Positions 5,529 to 7,989 of a stretch of DNA of 7,989 bases are shown piece by piece. Position 1 is the stretch's first letter, and each line of letters starts with the position of its first letter. The position numbers and the translations under genes are program-made. Origin of the DNA: Deltaproteobacteria bacterium (GTDB taxonomy: Bacteria; Desulfobacterota; Desulfobacteria; Desulfobacterales; C00003060). The notes beneath the pieces were generated by a model. The model was not told where the DNA came from. It did not search any database and saw only the letters and a program-made list of their open reading frames with translations. The DNA is taken from NCBI GenBank assembly GCA_003647435.1, contig QMMV01000073.1, positions 1-7,989 of the forward strand, written 5' to 3'.

Positions 5529-6878
5529 TCACTGCACTCTCCACTCTTTCAGATAAGCGGGGATGTGAGCACCCTCTCTCGGCCCCACCAGAACCTCCCA
5601 GCCCGGAAGCTCCTCTTCAAGATCCCCCGCTATAACTGCGACATAACCCGGGATAATGACTTTCTTATGCCTGACCTTGTCAACGACGCCGCATTTTTTG
5701 AGAGCCATACCGACTGCATCTCCCCCAAACTTCCCGGCTGCCCAGGCCGTCAACACAGAAAGCCCCTCGGTATCCACGATGACCAGCCATGCTGAAACCC
5801 GGCTCGCTTCGATCTCGCCTGATACAATAAAATAGGTAAGAGAAAAGTTGCAAGTAACCAACACGGGAGAGTCCTCGTTTGGCCCTCCAATTTCATAGAT
5901 GCCCGGAGAGGTGACCATGGGCCGCTGTGGATCAGTATAGATGTTCATACGGGCCAGCAGCAGCGGAAAAAGACTGTATCCTTGCAAATCTGAAAGGACA
6001 ATAATCCCGCCGTACTTTGCCACAAACATAGAACCAATCACTGTCTCCCGCATAAGATCGTCGGTCATCTCACACGGTAACGTAATAGTAGGAAACCCCA
6101 ATGGACGGTATTTTTTCTGGATGGCCGCCCGGCGAATAAATATCTGGTCTTCAAAGGCCTTTTTTATGGTCCGCGACCCCGAGTCGATAACTATATCCTT
6201 CAAACCACCTTGCGTCAGCTTCATGGTCAAGTTTGAGACCTCGTCGAGGCCATCCCCTTTGACCACAAGGGGACAATTGTACTCCTTGGCCAGGCCGGCC
6301 ATGCCGTCGATGTGTTCCCCGGTTGCTGCATAGATGAGGGGCTTGCGATCTGCGCACACCTTGATTCCGGCCTCCATCACGCCGATCTCCTCAGTCATGA
6401 GAATAATGCCGGCGTTTGTCTCGTTTTTCACCCTTTTAACCAGGGCTTCAAACTTGCCGGCATCTCCGGTAATCGACTTTATGGCAACAAGATCTGCCCT
6501 CAAGAGGAGCCCCACCCGTTCGTACTCTAATCTTTTGAACCGCTCAAGGCGACCTGTTACCTCCTCGTCAGCCATCTCGTCTGTGACAAGAACAGCTATG
6601 CCGGGGGGATTCAGAAAGGTTTTTTCGTGGCGAAAGAGAACAGTTTCACCACCGATCTTCAGTTTTCTATCTCCTGTGCCGATCTCTACCACCCTGATAG
6701 GAGGGGCTGAGGCCTCAGCCAGCTTAGCCTTGGCCTCTTCTGAAACGTAAGGGCAGGCGCCCAACTCCGCTTTGCCTGCAGCCAGGTTCATGGCGAATGC
6801 CAGGCAGGTGGGCACCCCGCATTCCCCGCAATTGGTCTTCGGTAACAGCTTGTAAATCTGGATTCCCGTTAAAGCCAT
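5529..6878 (-). CDS. acsC: Corrinoid iron-sulfur protein large (gamma) subunit
   Basis: AcsC is the large subunit of CFeSP, the cytosolic cobamide protein that receives a methyl group from AcsE and gives it to the A-cluster of acetyl-CoA synthase. The 449 residues match the usual length (about 445). The N-terminal domain has Cys17, Cys20, Cys25 and Cys42 for the [4Fe-4S] cluster that reactivates oxidised cobalt. Residues of about 85-325 form the TIM barrel, and about 330-449 the C-terminal corrinoid domain, with the cap-helix segment TAWAAGKFGGDAV (377-389) and VIIPGY (407-412). The start has a consensus AGGAGG 6 bases upstream. It sits between acsB and acsE; its partner subunit gene acsD is not adjacent. 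A methanogen-type name for the family is CdhE. Confidence 0.96.
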   Translation of the reverse strand: MALTGIQIYKLLPKTNCGECGVPTCLAFAMNLAAGKAELGACPYVSEEAKAKLAEASAPPIRVVEIGTGDRKLKIGGETVLFRHEKTFLNPPGIAVLVTDEMADEEVTGRLERFKRLEYERVGLLLRADLVAIKSITGDAGKFEALVKRVKNETNAGIILMTEEIGVMEAGIKVCADRKPLIYAATGEHIDGMAGLAKEYNCPLVVKGDGLDEVSNLTMKLTQGGLKDIVIDSGSRTIKKAFEDQIFIRRAAIQKKYRPLGFPTITLPCEMTDDLMRETVIGSMFVAKYGGIIVLSDLQGYSLFPLLLARMNIYTDPQRPMVTSPGIYEIGGPNEDSPVLVTCNFSLTYFIVSGEIEASRVSAWLVIVDTEGLSVLTAWAAGKFGGDAVGMALKKCGVVDKVRHKKVIIPGYVAVIAGDLEEELPGWEVLVGPREGAHIPAYLKEWRVQ

Positions 6879-6884
6879 TTGATT

Positions 6885-6890
6885 CCTCCT
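6885..6890 (-). promoter_or_regulatory. Consensus Shine-Dalgarno of acsC
   Basis: AGGAGG on the minus strand ends 6 bases before the acsC ATG. It is the strongest ribosome binding site of the block and fixes the acsC start. It lies just downstream of the inverted repeat array at 6899-7018. Confidence 0.85.
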
Positions 6891-6898
6891 TTTTACGA

Positions 6899-7018
6899 GA
6901 GTGCCTGAAGTGAGCTAAAGTGCCTAAAGTTAAAAGACGAAAACCACTCTCTCAAAAAGGTCTCTTCAGCTCCTCAACTTTAGCTCACTTCAGACACTTT
7001 AGCCACTTTAGCTCACTT
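6899..7018. repeat. Inverted array of degenerate 9-10-bp repeats between acsB and acsC
   Basis: On the plus strand, units of the form AAGTGnCTA/AAGTGAGCTA run from 6899 to 6931. The same units run on the minus strand from 7018 down to about 6968. Bases 6901-6921 pair with 6977-6997 over 21 positions with one mismatch, which is a G.U pair in the minus-strand RNA; the loop is 55 bases. A second copy of actttagctcactt lies at 7005-7018 besides 6977-6990. The array starts 7 bases after the acsB stop and ends 9 bases before the acsC Shine-Dalgarno sequence. It could form a large hairpin in the acsB-acsC transcript, acting as a processing or stability element, or be a dispersed simple repeat with no role. 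Confidence 0.8.
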
Positions 7019-7025
7019 GTACAAC

Positions 7026-7989
7026 TCACTCCAACAGCGGCTCCATGGACAGGGCCGGGTGGCCCTTTTCTTCCAAAAAGGGAAGGATTTCTTCTTCAGT
7101 AGTCCCTATGGTTTCGTCGGCAATCATATCCGGCAGATTCGGTATCCCAATCTCTTCCGCTCGCTTTTTCAGGCGCGCTCCTATCTCCTCCTTCAAGCGC
7201 TTTGGCATCCAGACCAAGCGCTTTATACCGCCATCACCAATAATCCATTTTTTCTGTGTGATATTATACTTGCTGTGTCCTAAAAAGCCTGGTGTACTGA
7301 TTCCTCCGCCGATGGTGCCGGCCAGCGTTGTAAACTTCATACCGCACGGGGTCATGCCCATATAATCCCTATCTACCGTCATCACGCCATTGCAAATGGG
7401 AAGGACAGCGGCGATACATTCGAAGCAGCCGCAGGAGGTCATGGGGTCATGCACGATGCTGTAAAAGTTGCAGTGGTCGTGAGCGCCGCGGGAGGCCTTG
7501 TAGAGGAACTCGTTACACCCTTTCCACTGTCCGAGTTTAGGATCAAGGCATTCTCCTTTTTCGACCGGCTGATTCGGCCCGGTAGGGTTAATCTCATAGG
7601 AGGCCTTGCAGTCCATCCAGTTATACGCACCGCAGAGCCCGGTTCTCTCAGGGCTGATAATGCACACATGGTTCGGTGCGAAGGACTGGCACAGGGTGCA
7701 GGAGTAAAAGATATCCGTGGTCTCATCTGTCATCCCCTCGATCCGTACATCCCGGTAATGGTAAGCCTCCCTTGCCTTTTGCAGTATCTCTTTTACCTTG
7801 TCCTCTTCGGTATACAGTTTTATCTGGACCTTATCAAAAATAGCTCCAAACTCCTGATGAAACTTTGCATGCAGGATAGACCCTATGTGCTTGAGCTTGA
7901 GCCCCTTTTCAACGGCAGCTTTGGACATCCTTATCCAGGTGATGTCTCTTTGGCCAATGTGCATTAGCCCCTGGGCGTGATTGATAAAG
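7026..7989 (-). CDS. acsB: Acetyl-CoA synthase (beta subunit), C-terminal part
   Basis: This is the C-terminal 321 residues of acetyl-CoA synthase, which condenses CO, a methyl group from CFeSP and CoA into acetyl-CoA. The frame runs off the window edge and reads FINHAQGLMHIGQRD across the ATG at 7964, so that ATG is internal and over half of the usual roughly 730 residues lies outside. All A-cluster ligands are present. Counted from that Met, Cys89, Cys92, Cys101 and Cys111 bind the [4Fe-4S] cubane, and Cys178-Gly-Cys180 (7425-7433) binds the distal nickel. The spacings 3-9-10-67 equal those of Moorella Cys506/509/518/528/595. FTTLAGTIGGG (211-221) and VWMPKRLKEE (251-260) are family motifs. 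Whether the N-terminal CO dehydrogenase-binding domain is present cannot be seen here. Confidence 0.96.
   Translation of the reverse strand, partial: FINHAQGLMHIGQRDITWIRMSKAAVEKGLKLKHIGSILHAKFHQEFGAIFDKVQIKLYTEEDKVKEILQKAREAYHYRDVRIEGMTDETTDIFYSCTLCQSFAPNHVCIISPERTGLCGAYNWMDCKASYEINPTGPNQPVEKGECLDPKLGQWKGCNEFLYKASRGAHDHCNFYSIVHDPMTSCGCFECIAAVLPICNGVMTVDRDYMGMTPCGMKFTTLAGTIGGGISTPGFLGHSKYNITQKKWIIGDGGIKRLVWMPKRLKEEIGARLKKRAEEIGIPNLPDMIADETIGTTEEEILPFLEEKGHPALSMEPLLE

Noticed and set aside
7026..7964. acsB as a complete 312-residue gene starting at the ATG at 7964
   Set aside because: The frame stays open upstream and continues as FINHAQGL before that Met. Acetyl-CoA synthase is far longer, so this is an internal Met.
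7449..7967. Plus-strand open frame of 172 codons
   Set aside because: It is antisense to acsB over the A-cluster region and shows no domain of its own.

Overview
The window reads as part of an anaerobic, Wood-Ljungdahl-pathway bacterium. The style of the acetyl-CoA synthase (ACS) and corrinoid protein genes, the split gene order and the intergenic repeats suggest a Desulfobacterota (deltaproteobacterial) sulfate reducer or syntroph. That assignment is an inference from protein style, not from a marker gene. Every convincing gene lies on the minus strand, so transcription runs from position 7989 towards position 1.

Carbonyl branch (7989 to 4617): the C-terminal part of acsB (ACS, with all A-cluster ligands visible and its start outside the window), then acsC (large subunit of the corrinoid iron-sulfur protein, CFeSP), then acsE (methyltetrahydrofolate:CFeSP methyltransferase). 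AcsE passes the methyl group from folate to the cobalt of CFeSP, and CFeSP delivers it to the A-cluster of AcsB. The small CFeSP subunit gene acsD is not between acsC and acsE and must lie elsewhere. A 147-bp gap between acsB and acsC holds a degenerate 9-10-bp repeat array in inverted orientation. The 9-bp gap between acsC and acsE shows tight coupling.

Folate supply (4466 to 2356): pabB and pabC, which make p-aminobenzoate from chorismate, follow on the same strand after a GC-rich REP-like hairpin. No pabA is visible. p-Aminobenzoate is a precursor of tetrahydrofolate, the methyl carrier used by AcsE, so the juxtaposition makes metabolic sense.

Mini-CFeSP (2279 to 1653): a 208-residue protein keeps the N-terminal [4Fe-4S] domain and the C-terminal corrinoid-type domain of AcsC but lacks the TIM barrel between them. 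This is the most unusual item in the window.

Tail (1652 to 200): a 305-bp non-coding stretch with a candidate minus-strand promoter, a YbhB/YbcL-family protein with two credible starts (exported or cytosolic), and a PaaI-type hotdog thioesterase. The last 199 bases are non-coding. They hold a 25-bp perfect inverted repeat that appears to sit inside one copy of a duplicated AT-rich sequence.
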